From assembly GCA_029204225.1 (NCBI GenBank), contig CM055111.1, forward strand, positions 18,554,668 through 18,618,667: a stretch of 64,000 nt of DNA, in the 5' to 3' direction. The DNA comes from Diphasiastrum complanatum (taxonomy: Eukaryota > Streptophyta > Lycopodiopsida > Lycopodiales > Lycopodiaceae). Below, in pieces: positions 1-9,984 of this stretch. Under the pieces are notes generated by a model, which saw only the letters and a list, made by a program, of their open reading frames with translations, did no database searches and had not been told where the DNA came from. The position numbers and the translations under genes are program-made. How positions within the stretch are numbered: the first letter of the stretch is position 1; the number at the start of each line of letters is the position of its first letter.

Positions 1-1387
1 TGGATGGGGGCAAGCCGTTGGGATGCTTCAGTTTGAAGCTCTCGCACCTCTGTGGAGGCCTCCATCAGCGTTTGGCGAGGCTTTGAATATATTTGTTTAG
101 GCCCTCCTCCTTCTGCTGAACTTGGCAATCTCTTGGTGCCCTGCTTGTTCGTGTTGCTGAGCCAGAATCAACTCTTGCTACAGCTTGGTGAGGTCTGCTC
201 GCAACTGTGTATTACTTGTTGACAACTATAGTACCCTATTTTCCATAATAACTTTGGCTGCTACCGCATCCAGGATGTATTTTCCTAGGGTTTGGTATAC
301 CGTCGTTAAATCCGTGGGAGCAGTTGGTACACTGGCACTGGCAGGGGCTTGTGTTGTATCAGCCCCGACGACTTGTGGAATTCCGTCGTCATTGTCTTCG
401 ATCAGGTTTTCATTTATCCTGATGCCATCTGGGGCGGTAGGGTCAGTCCGATTTGGTGATGCTACAAAAACTGTTTGTGCAAATGCATCATCAGGCAGCG
501 GTTGGCTGCCCTCGACAACCTTTGGCGAAGCGGGTGAGGTGTGAGAAACAATTGTGGAAACAGGGGCGAGGACGGTTTGTCCAAACGAGAGGATGGGAGG
601 AAAAGTGGGGAACTAAAGGGTGGTGTGGAGTATGGAAGAAGATGAGGATGGAGCGGAAAGTGTCTGGCATGGGGGTAAAAAATTCAAGGAATCTAACACC
701 TTCTTCTTGCCCTTTTTTGTCATTTTGATGGGTTCATCCTTGTTGTCTTTCTTTGGGACTGTTGTGACATTCGCCTCATGGTTGTGAATATCAATGTCTA
801 CTGTAGCTATTGCCTCTTCGGGTAGGTCACTCCATCGGATCACCTGGTTGTAGCGTTGCTTCAACTTATTCTTCTTATTCGCAGGTGCCTTGGGTGGTTC
901 GATCCTTGAGACTTTCGCCATAACAGACTTTTGTGGTGGTTGAGCTGGTACTTTCTTGGTTTCGTAACGATCTGGGTCCATGTGGTGTAGGACTTGTTCA
1001 TCAGTCAACTCAATCTCCTTATTATAAGTTAGAGCATGTTGCCAAGGGACTAGATCATCGTCCACTGGGTTCTCAATCGGCTCCGCTGACAGCCATGCTA
1101 TGTTTATCATATTCACTCCAAATGTAATTGGTGTGTCCATAGTGTAACATTTGGGTGAAGATGTACTCAGTTCTGGATCTGATTCATATTGACATGCCTG
1201 GCAGTCAATAATTGCTAATGCATCCGTCCATCTCATGACATCCATCTCTGAATGATAGTGACATCCCTTGGCTGGCCTTGGGCGGTCAATCGTATGATCT
1301 GTCGTGGATGATTTGTCATCAGCTTTGGTTGCAATAGGTTTCACCGCCCATGTGGTTGGATCTACCTTTACAGCCTGTTCTCTGTGT
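1..1387 (-). pseudogene. Unidentified interrupted ORF, probably mobile-element protein, partial
   Basis: The frame is open from about 1404 to 616 on the minus strand. It continues in the same frame through TAG stops to about position 100, where one frameshift moves the coding look to another frame. The upstream part is rich in charged residues and contains a CHYH motif followed by QACQY. The middle is a Pro/Thr/Ala/Asp-rich linker. The downstream part (positions about 220-80) looks like a coiled coil (NTQLRADLTKL, then LILAQQHEQ). The first few residues come from the neighbouring repeat, because homology with the 49.5 kb arm starts at about 1388, so the gene is cut at both ends. I do not recognise the family. 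A gag-like or linker region of an LTR retrotransposon is a guess from composition and context. Confidence 0.45.
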
Positions 1388-2640
1388 GAATGTCCTAGTC
1401 TCAAGATTCTTCTAATTTAAGCACTCAATGAGCAATCTCAAATGATAAGAGACAAAATTGAGCTATCTCAAATGATCATACATCAAATTCAATATGGGTG
1501 AGTTGCATAGAAAATGGATTGAGCTCGACTTGTTTTAAGGTTCTAAAGCAAAGACTCCTTTGATTTGATCACTCAATCGACAACCTCAAATGAAAAAGGC
1601 CAAATTTGAGATACTTGAAGTTACAAACATCAAATTTGACAATCTCATGTGGTAGGAACCAATTCAATCGATGAGAGGTGGAACTTGAGAAATTTGAACG
1701 TACCAAACTAAATTTTGGTCAATTTCAATCATTTAGTAAGTCATGTCTATTGAAAACAACCAAATTTGAGTTTTCTCATATGTGGCATCAAATTCAAGTT
1801 ATCTTGAGTGATAGACATTAATTTTGTGCTATCTCGAGTGATAGGAGATACTTTCATCAATAAGAGATCAAACTATAGCAAATTGAATATCCTAAAGTTG
1901 AGATTCATCGAGTGATAAGAAGCAAACTTGTAACATAGGCATATCAATCTATCTCAAGCAATAAACATCAAATTTGAGCTATTTGAATGTCCTAAATCAA
2001 ATATTCCTCTAATTTGATCACTCAATGGACAATTTCAAGTAATGAGGGCAAAATTGACCTATCTTGAATGTTAGACATCAAGGTGGGTGATAGATATGAA
2101 TTTGAGCCATCTCAAGTAATAGGGGCCAATTCAATAATGAGGGATCAAATCTGATTAATCTAAATTATTGATCAGATCTGATGTCAACAAGTGATAAGTA
2201 CCACATCAATTTGATTCATTTGAATATCCTAGACTCAAAATTCCTCTACTTTTATCACTCAATGGACAATTTTGAGTGTTAAGGTCCAAAATCAAGCTAC
2301 CTCGATTGACAGATATACAATTTGGGCAGATATTTAAAAGGAGCCTATCCATCGAGCTATCAATTATGATTAGTCGACGAACTATGTTGAGTGATAAGGA
2401 GCATAATTGCAACATAGCACTCAAGGTATCTCGACCTATAGAATTGAATGTCCTACACTCAAGGTTACTCTAATTTAATCATCAATGGCCAACCTTGAGT
2501 TGTAAGGGCCACAATCAAGCTATCTATAGTGATAGACATAAAATTTGAATGATAGGGGCCAATTCCATCAATGGAGGATCTGGTGGGCAGATTTTTCATC
2601 CAAGGATCGGTCCTGCTGAAAGATCCCAAGTGGGGGAAGG
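1388..2640. repeat. Degenerate satellite-like array, TTTGAG/AGCTATCTCAA motifs
   Basis: Non-coding AT-rich DNA built from diverged short blocks such as CAAATTTGAGCTATCTCAA, ACTCAATGGACAA and GTGATAGACATCAAATTTGA. They recur every 40-90 bases without a strict period. The first about 225 bases (1388-1612) are matched in inverted orientation at 49262-49490. The rest (1612-2698) is missing from that arm, which carries its own longer array of the same motifs up to about 50570. The short ORFs in this stretch have no family resemblance. Confidence 0.6.
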
Positions 2641-2698
2641 TTCCACACTGCCCTTATGCGAGTGATTAGAGCTGGTAACTCGATTTGCTGGTAACTAC

Positions 2699-3250
2699 TG
2701 TTCATATTACTGGTCTAGAGAGGAACCCTAGGTATTGTATGTTGATGATACGGCTCTTAGTCTTTAGAGAGTACTGTATTCTTGACATATCGTGTTAGAT
2801 GCATGGAGTTAGATGCATAGACAGTAGTATCCAAAAGGAAAAAAGGGTCTCTGCAAAAATAGATACAAATCCTCAACTAGTGTACTTATTTGAATATCTT
2901 ATTGGCTAAGGCACCTATTCAAGCGTCTATTCAAGTGAAAGACGACCCAGTTCAAGTGCCGACTTTGTGAAATGAATTGAGAGGTGTAAAATAAGTGGTA
3001 GCCTAGGTGTACTAAGATGAGCTAAACAAGAACAATAGTCTCTTAGAACAAAGGGGTAAAAGTTCATTTGATTTTGATTTTTAGTATGAATACAAACTAT
3101 GAAAGAATGATTTATCGATCCTTTAGTCCAATTGAATTTGGAGCTAGAGGTGGCACAAAAGTTACCACATGGATAACTAGCTTGTGACACCCAAGTATTC
3201 ATAGTACAACATACATCCATCGCAATTGCTTAGCTATTTTCAGTCGATCC
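2699..3250. other. Arm sequence without recognisable gene
   Basis: This stretch matches 48690-49261 in inverted orientation at high identity over its whole length, so it belongs to the inverted duplication. Neither strand shows a convincing protein. The 90-codon open frame on the minus strand is shared with the other arm but has no recognisable family and is probably incidental. Confidence 0.5.
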
Positions 3251-3254
3251 TTGA

Positions 3255-3861
3255 TAGAGGGACAAAAGTGGAGTATGGCTCCATGAGATTCAACTGAAAG
3301 GAGTTTTCTTGTCCCTATACCCCTCAACAAAATGGGGTAGCCGAGAGGAGAAATAGAACATTGTGTGAATGTTCTAAATCTTTAAGGCTTGATGCATGTT
3401 TACCAAAGTCTTTTTGGGGAGAATCCCTCACTTGTGCTAACTATTTGATGAATAGAGTTCCATGTAGCTCTATTGAAGGCAAAACACCATTTGAAGTCTT
3501 ATATGGGAAGAAGCTAAACCTCAAGGACTCAATGGGTGTTTGGATATTTTCTATGTGCATACACCTTTGGAGACAAGGACAAAGGAGGATCCATCATCAA
3601 TCAAGGGGATCATGCTCCAGGTATGGCAATGCAAGCAAGGGATACAAGGTATACATTCCATCTTCCAACAAGTTTGTGGTTTCTAGAAATGTCATATTTG
3701 ATGAGAATAAGATGCATAAGCTATCAAGAGGGAGGTGCCGAGGATCAAGACAATTGTGATCTTGAAGAGGAGCAATAGCCAAGCAATCACTCCAAGAAGG
3801 TCATCAAGGGTAACAATGGAGCCAATAAGGCTCACATACCAAGACAAGGGCAAGCTTAGTG
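3255..3861 (+). pseudogene. Ty1/copia integrase C-terminal fragment (left arm)
   Basis: Translation gives the copia integrase signature YTPQQNGVAERRNRT, where the E is the third catalytic residue, followed by the conserved KSFWGE, ANYLMNR and GKTPFEVLYGKK segments. It then reaches the post-integrase strand region KVYIPSSNKFVVSRNVIFDE and an acidic linker. The D,D part of the catalytic triad is missing upstream. Frameshifts fall after KDSMG and in the linker. It is truncated by LTR A at 3862. The copy at 48080-48655 (minus) carries the same truncation point, so both arms inherited one structure. Confidence 0.85.
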
Positions 3862-5052
3862 CTGGATTATTCTCTTTCTTACTAATCGACTAATCGGTTT
3901 TAATATTCATCCATTGTCTATCCACATATGTAGATTTTCCCGTGTTTTTACACAGTTTTTGCAGATTTACAAGTGTTTTTACATAGTCTGCAGAAATACA
4001 CAAAGTTTGACAGTAGTGTCGCCTTTTTCGCATTTTTCGCCTGTCGGGAATTGCGAGTAAACATGCAGAGTCACAATTTTTGCTTTTTCCAAAGAGCCTC
4101 AAATGTTAAGGAAAGGACTCTGGCAATGTGTGGGGCAACCCTAAATCAGATTTAAAAGGTGACACTATAAGGTTTTTTGCAAAATCTCGACACTATCGTC
4201 TTTTTGCGACAGTGTCGCCTGTGGCTGTTTTAGTTCATTTTTGCAGAAGTCACGATTTGGTTCATTTATGTAGACAGACTATTTATGGCCAATTTTCACC
4301 ACTTGTCAACAATCAATGACAAGGAACCGGATGGATGCCAACTGATACCAGCACTAACGATCACAATTGACGACCTAATTTCTTAGTATAAATAGTTGTT
4401 CATATTCATACCGTTTTCATTATCAATCAAAAGAAGAATTTTGAATAGGTGGCTCTCTCTCTCTCTCTCAAGCCTGCGAGCTTGAATACTCATGAATATT
4501 CTAGCTCACTTCTTAGAGTTGTTTTAGAGATTGCTATTGCACTACTGCTTATCAGCATTGCGCTTAATTGAAACTTTCATTTTAGTTGCTCAGAGATAAC
4601 ATAGAGTACACAACTTTCAATTTGCAACTTATTGTACTCATTTACATCTTTTTTGTTTTCATACTGAATCAATACTATCTTTTATTGCGTTCAACTTCGT
4701 CTCAGAATGTATGCATTTCTGTAGTTCTTCGCGACTAATTATTTGTCTTGTGATTCGTGACTGATTATTTTTCTAGCGTTTCACGACAAATTATTTGTTT
4801 GATAATTCAATGCTTAATTGTTTGGCTACGTAATCACTATAGTACTGATGATTTCAACGTTAGTTACTATAAGATCAAACATGATTTCTATCACTATTGT
4901 TTTGTTTCAAATTGATAGGCGTATTCATGCATTGTGAAAGAGGAAGATAGTTTATTCCACTATGCACGAAATTTTTTTTTTTTAGACACTCAAATTATTT
5001 TCATTCGTTTCTTTTCGAGTTCGACCTATCTTCACAACATCTCTTTCCAACA
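3862..5052 (+). repeat. LTR A (5' LTR of copia A, left arm)
   Basis: The end is set by the primer-binding site at 5053, directly after CCAACA. The start is proposed at TGCTGG, where homology to the integrase fragment stops. A TATA-like AGTATAAATAG lies near 4384-4394, and a (CT)n run at about 4450-4469 lies downstream of it in the presumed leader. Length is about 1.19 kb. The inverted partner is 46895-48075. The 5' boundary is an inference because no matching 3' LTR is present. Confidence 0.65.
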
Positions 5053-5064
5053 TGGTATCAGAGC
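5053..5064 (+). other. Primer-binding site, tRNA-iMet type
   Basis: TGGTATCAGAGC directly follows the LTR end. This is the standard plant copia primer-binding site, complementary to the 3' end of initiator tRNA-Met. Confidence 0.9.
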
Positions 5065-5215
5065 GAAATCTCTAATACTTGATATCTTTCACGATATCAA
5101 ATTGATATCATACTCTACAGTTCTTTTCAACCTTTCAGTATTAGAGAATTGATTTTCTATTGTTGGCATTACTGCATCTTAGCGTCATCAAGACAATCGA
5201 CAGACTAAGTTCTAG

Positions 5216-5905
5216 ATGGATTCTCAAAGTAAAGCTGGTCTTATCTCATAGAAGCTGAATGGATCCAATTATCATCTGTGAAAATTTAAGATGAAGAACT
5301 TGCTAATCGCCAGTGAATTATGGGATGTTGTTATAGATACAGAAGTAAAACCTGAAGACAACGACTCAAAGTGGAAATCAAAGGATGATAAAGCTTTCGC
5401 GCTTATTATCCTCAATATATCAGATACACAGATTGGACACATAGCTGAAGCTAAAACGTCAAGAGACATTTGGGACTCCTGAACACACTATATGACGTGA
5501 GGGACATAACTACTAGGTTACATCTATGACTTTCAAGATGTCTACTGGTGATTCTCTTCAGAGTCACATTAACCAGTTTAAGAATCTCTTGCAACAGATG
5601 GCCACTGTCAAATCAGTCATAGACGATCAAGGCTCAATTATGACATTGCTTTCAAGCTTGCCCTCTACATATGAGAACTAGGTGATGATCATATCGACAC
5701 CCTCATATTCAACTCTTACTAGAGTTATCACTATGTTGCTGCAAGAAGACAATAGGAGAAGTGAAGACACTTCGTCTACTTCCTCCTCTCAGGCTCTATA
5801 TGTCAAAAAAAGCTCTACGCGATAGAAGCAGAAAAGCTCAAGAAGACTGCAACGAATCAGAAACTGACTCAAAGTCAAGGACAATCATCAGATCCACAGT
5901 CTAAG
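5216..5905 (+). pseudogene. Copia A gag (UBN2-type), degraded
   Basis: ATG at 5216 opens MDSQSKAG. The characteristic gag start KLNGSNY...KFKM follows, then the ELWDVV segment and the DITTRLHL and LLSSLPSTYE-type motifs expected of plant copia gag. Stops at 5249-5251 (TAG in place of CAG before KLNGSN) and in the Trp codon before KFKM (TGA for TGG), plus frameshifts near 5480 and 5810, break it. A minus-strand fragment of the same gag is at 37712-37960. Gag forms the capsid-like particle that packages element RNA. Confidence 0.8.
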
Positions 5906-6238
5906 AAGAAGATGTTTTGTAAGTATTGCAAGCGCAATAACCATGAGATCAAGGATTGCCGAATTCTCCAAGCGAAGAACGTAGCAAAGCCGTCTGATCA
6001 ACAAGCAAACATAGTTTCATCATCTCCCCAGGTCAAAATGGACGAAGGCGCATTCAAGGTCAAAGATCAAAGCGCATTTCTGGATGATTCATGGTTTTTG
6101 GATTCTGGAGCAACTCAACACATGACCAATCAACGTGAGATCTTCAACTCTTGCACGCCTTACAACACGAAGAAATTTGTTCATCTTGGTGACAATAGTA
6201 CTCACACTATTGAAGGTGAAGGTACTGTAAGATTGTGA
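5906..6238 (+). pseudogene. Copia A zinc knuckle and aspartic protease, truncated
   Basis: The knuckle CKYCKRNNHEIKDC (CX2CX4HX4C, the nucleic-acid binding end of gag) begins near 5925. The protease start WFLDSGATQHMT follows near 6092, with DSG as the catalytic motif. The frame ends at 6238 after GEGTVRL, about 48 residues into the protease. From about 6265 the sequence belongs to reverse transcriptase, so roughly 2 kb of protease, integrase and RT is deleted here. Confidence 0.85.
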
Positions 6239-6264
6239 TTCCAGCATGATCAATTCAAATTACT

Positions 6265-7425
6265 CGAGTCAATACTTTTCTTATTGATCACGGCTACACA
6301 CCTAGCTCTTTAGATTCAAATGTTTACTTCAAAGCAGTGCAATAGTCTTTTATCATTATCACTTTATACGTGGATGATACATTGCTTTTCAGCAACAGTG
6401 TTGATCTGATAAAAGAGGCTAAGACAATGCTATCTTCCGAATTCGAGATGACCGATCTGGGCGAAGCTCATTTCTGCCTTGGTATACAAATCCATAGAGA
6501 CAAAAAACAGAAGTTGGTCTACATTACACAATAGAGGTACATCTACAACGTGTTAGTCAGATATAATCTGATGAATTGCAAGTTAGCTCTCTCACCAATG
6601 GAACCAGGTCTTAAATTGTCAAAGGACCAGTGTCCCCAACCAATTCATGAGAAGCAGCAGATGCGTGAGTATCCTTACCATTCTATTATAGGATCTCTTA
6701 TGTACGCCATGATCTGTACCAGGCCAGGCATAGCTTTTGCAGTCAGCTCTCTCAGTCAATTTATGACTAATCCCGGTGTAACACATTGGAAGGCTCTTAT
6801 CATAGTCACGAGATATCTTTGAGCTACTATGGACTTTTTCATTTGTTATGGAGCAGTCGGCAATGACAAACTCAATTTACTCAGTGGTTACACAGATGCA
6901 AGTTGGGCAGGAGATGTAGACACTCATAGATCCACTTCCAAATTTACATTCTTCCTCAACAATGGTCCAGTTTCCTAGAACAGTCGCAAGCAATCTTCAA
7001 TAGCTCTATCTTCCACTGAATCAGAGTATATCGCAGCCTCTCAAGCTACAAAGGAAGCAATTTGGTTGAGGAACTTACTCTCATATATTGGTCTGAATCA
7101 ATATGCTCTGATGACATTATTTTGTGATAATCAAAGTGCCATTGCTTTATCAGCCAACTCTAGATTTCATTCCAGGATTAAGCACATTGAACTGAAGTAT
7201 CATTTCGTCAGAAGCAAAGTTCTCAACAAAGAGATCAGATTGCAATACTGTAGAATGCAAGATATGACAACATATATTTTTACAAAAGCATTAAGTTTGG
7301 AAGCACACAGAAGATTCTATGTAGAACTAAGTTTGAAGGTCAAGGTATTCAAGGATTCAGATTACGGTCTTGATGAGCTTCCTGAGATCTTGCTATTTGG
7401 AATATGTTGTTCTTTGACAGATTCC
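6265..7425 (+). pseudogene. Copia A reverse transcriptase (second half) and RNase H
   Basis: RT motifs FLIDHGYTPSSLDS and LYVDDTLLF (YVDD, catalytic aspartates) are followed by DLGEAHFCLG. RNase H shows GYTDASWAGD, STESEYIAAS, LFCDNQSAI and HIELKYHFVR. Stops include TAG at 6343-6345, where the right-arm copy has CAG, and others near 6530, 6820 and 6976. The coding stretch from 7066 to 7428 is open. The family would reverse-transcribe element RNA in the cytoplasmic particle; this copy is dead. Confidence 0.9.
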
Positions 7426-8250
7426 TGATGTGCCTAGATAGAGTCGAACTCTTAATTGAAGCTACTCACTCTTATTAAGATCTATCCTCTTCCAAACTAT
7501 AGACAAACACTGTTGATCTACTACTAATTTAATTATAAGGAGCCTTTGTGCGGAAAAACAAATAATAGTTGATCTTGTAAGAACAGTGAGAAAGCATAAC
7601 ACATCCAAAGATTATGCATAATAGACAAGAGGCAAGAAAACATTTGTTTGATTACATGGATCCATTGAGCGTTGTTTGGCATACTGCACAACACATTACT
7701 GCAAGAGAAACTTTGTGTCTTACGAACAAAAACAAAAACAATAACACTTACTAGAGAATACTTACTTCTGTCTCTCTATCTGTGTCCTTATTGGATTGAT
7801 CACTCAGCTGGTCTCACCTATCAATGAAGGATTTTTCATCCCCACATTCATCATCCAATCGCTCAACCTATCTAACCACACTTCTCTTGTTCATCCTCTA
7901 CATATAGAATAGATGGAGGAATGGTTTAAATTTCAATCAATGATTACAAGAATTGCTTAAGCCACTACAACGGCTTCCAGTTTGCTGTCTCATTCATCCG
8001 TGGAGTTCGTCGGTCCTATTGGTACTTCATTGATCATTCGTAGTCGCCTTTGTAGCCAAAGACAAAGCTATTATGGTTGAGTTTTGATCTTCACATGTGG
8101 ACCGCAAGTTTTGAGTTGCGGTTTTCTTCAGTTGCCTTCAATCGTTGTCCAAAGGTTGGAGTTTGCGGTTTGTTGCGGTTTGTGGTTTGTCGACCTTTGT
8201 CATCTTCATTGTTTATATGTGTCGCGGTGTGACGATGGCGGTGATTTCTT
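7426..8250 (-). repeat. Solo LTR H (left arm), minus orientation
   Basis: On the minus strand this reads as an LTR: a TATA-like TCTATATGTAGAG lies near 7903-7915, with a CA end (GGCACATCA) at 7426, directly beside the last pol codons of copia A. The inverted copy at 45179-46008 abuts the same pol position, so insertion pre-dates the arm duplication. No primer-binding site or internal region accompanies it. The start is uncertain because it merges with LTR B near 8250. The 67-residue minus frame inside it is not a gene. Confidence 0.6.
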
Positions 8251-8679
8251 GTGATTTGAATGCACTTTATTGTTGTTTGATAAGATTTGTTCACTCACTC
8301 GGATCAGAACCCGGACATCTTTAACTCCTCAGTTTTTTATCAGATGATGGCTGTCTTTGATGTCTGAGGAACTTGCACTGTCGTACTGCTCTTCCAAACT
8401 ATTTTTTGAACTAAACTTCTCATTGAAATTTGATCTATAGTAATACCTCAAACTATTTCTAATCTCTTCGGTGGACTGTACGCATTATGTTTTTGTGCGT
8501 ATAAATTAATTTTAAAGATCATGTTGGACAATAGAACAATTAAGCTGTGACTAACCTAGCATAAATAATCTACTAGACTATTTTTGCATCTAGCAGTTGA
8601 TTGTAGAGGGAGAGCTATTCCGCAAATATTCTTGCTCTCTTCTTCGCTCTTGTTCTCCATTCGCCCTTGCCGCATCAGA
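8250..8679 (+). repeat. LTR B (5'-truncated) of copia family B
   Basis: Homologous to 36093-36616 and 41970-42387 on the same strand (shared GAATGCACTTTATTGTTGTT, TCTTCGGTGGACTGTA and GGGAGAGCT blocks). It ends beside the primer-binding site at 8681. It carries one copy of a roughly 101-bp segment that is tandemly duplicated in the two other LTR B copies. Confidence 0.75.
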
Positions 8680-8680
8680 T

Positions 8681-8692
8681 TGGTGTCAGAGC
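8681..8692 (+). other. Primer-binding site of copia B, one-base variant
   Basis: TGGTGTCAGAGC, one base different from the usual tRNA-iMet complement TGGTATCAGAGC, sits directly after LTR B. Confidence 0.8.
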
Positions 8693-8734
8693 ATAGCTCA
8701 AATAAATTGAGAGATTAAGTTTGTTCTATTTGTA

Positions 8735-9863
8735 TTACTGTTAATTTGTCTCACATTGGTAGCTCTTCGTCTTCATCATCCAACGAAGGTAGAATCATTG
8801 ACAAGTTCAATGGATTTAACTTCTACATCTGGAAGTTAAAACTTCGGATGATGTTGATAGATAGAGATCTTTGGAATCTAGTAGAAGGTTCTGACCTAAA
8901 ACCAGAAGATGGTGATCAAGCAAAGACATGAAAGATCAAAGATGACATATTAGATTTGTTATCAAATCTCTATGAGACTCATGATGTAACCACTAGATTA
9001 CATCTTAGAAGGAAGTCTTTTACTCTTAGCATGTCTGATTCTACTGCCATCACTTCTCACATCAATAACTTCAAATCTGTATTGGATCAATTATCAGCTG
9101 TAGGATGTTCCATTTAAGATGATGATGTCGTTATCACCTTGCTTTCTTCTCTTCCAAAGTAATATGAATACTTTGTGGTGATGATCTCCACACAACCCGA
9201 CCTCAATCTTCAAAAGGTGATCGGTCATCTTCTTCAAGAAGAAATGCGGAGAAAGACCAGTGACCTATCCATCAAAGACAAATCCATGGCCCTGTACACC
9301 AAGAAGAAAGACTATTCCAAGGCCAAGAATCAAGTGCAGCAGCAGCAACAGTAGAACCCTCACACTCAAGGTGAGAACAGTGGATCACGTAAGAAGCTCT
9401 TCTATAGATATTGCAAGAGAGCCAATCACAATATCAAAGAGTGTCGCATCTGCATCTACAACGAGGCAAATAAGCAACAACAGCAGTAGCCAAACTCCTC
9501 CAATGCGACAAAATTTAAGGAACAAGATACACACCTATTAATGGCTTACAACAGTGGCAACAAAGACCACGATAGCTGGTACTTGGACAGTGACGCTACC
9601 CAACACATAACCTATCGCAAGGAATGGTTTATCGAGTATGCAGCTTACAACAGAGATCAATTCATCTACCTTGGAGATTCAAGCACCATATGTGTGGAAA
9701 GCAAAGAGATAGTCAAAATCACTTTCAACAACGATCTTTCTATTTATGTCACCAATGTTCTTCACATACCTCAGTTGTCAAAGAACCTGTTGTCAGTTTC
9801 TAAGATGAGTGATGTGGGCTACACTGTTGCTTTCCCATCTGAACAATATACAATCTTCGATAG
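8735..9863 (+). pseudogene. Copia B gag, zinc knuckle and protease N-part
   Basis: Reading through several stops gives a Ser-rich start and then FNGFNFYIWKLKLRMML, DLWNLVEGSD, VTTRLHLRRKSFTLSM and VIGHLLQEEMRRKTSD, all typical of gag. A CX2CX4HX4C-like knuckle YCKRANHNIKEC (first Cys now Tyr) and the protease WYLDSDATQH follow. The catalytic DSG glycine is Asp here (DSD), so the protease is dead. It ends with NLLSVSKMSD and QYTIFD, where LTR C is inserted at 9864. Several stops are CAG-to-TAG. The second copy is at 33314-33950 (minus), with an 80-base deletion at the knuckle. Confidence 0.85.
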
Positions 9864-9980
9864 TGAAGAAACAAAATGTTTATGTTACCAAAGCTCTACT
9901 AGCTCTTGACTCCCAATTTGACGAAAGATATGAAAACAAAATGTTCGCGAACAACACGAAAAACAGGAGAAGGTCAAATT
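9864..9980 (+). repeat. First ~117 bases of an LTR C, inserted in copia B protease
   Basis: TGAAGAAACAAAATG begins at 9864 and matches the complete LTRs at 30089-30982 and 32426-33308 for about 115 bases, then stops abruptly at minus-strand copia pol sequence. The five bases before it (GATAG) occupy the place of the GATGA target duplication of element C. Position and flank equal those at 33308, so this is probably the same insertion event carried by duplication. Confidence 0.75.
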
Positions 9981-9984
9981 TTGC

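Larger units (their letters stand above)
3862..7425 (+). mobile_element. Ty1/copia retrotransposon family A, internally deleted, left-arm copy
   Basis: Order: LTR A, primer-binding site, gag, CCHC knuckle, protease, then a jump straight into the second half of reverse transcriptase, and RNase H. Integrase and the N-terminal half of RT are absent. No 3' LTR of the same family follows, because a solo LTR of family H in opposite orientation begins at 7426. Multiple stops and frameshifts make it inactive. The partner copy at 46010-48075 is deleted differently: it lacks gag to mid-RT and most of RNase H. Confidence 0.85.

Noticed and set aside
185-544. 119-codon plus frame
   Set aside because: Antisense shadow of the longer minus-strand coding-like frame at 1-1387.
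2927-3220. 97-codon minus frame, also found at 48740-49000
   Set aside because: Conservation is explained by the inverted duplication; no protein family and weak composition.
5053-5064. tRNA gene suggested by tRNA-Met complementarity
   Set aside because: It is a 12-base primer-binding site next to an LTR, not a tRNA gene.
8091-8294. Minus frame rich in His/Arg/Thr, repeated at 45167-45421
   Set aside because: Lies inside solo LTR H in both arms; shared only because of the duplication.
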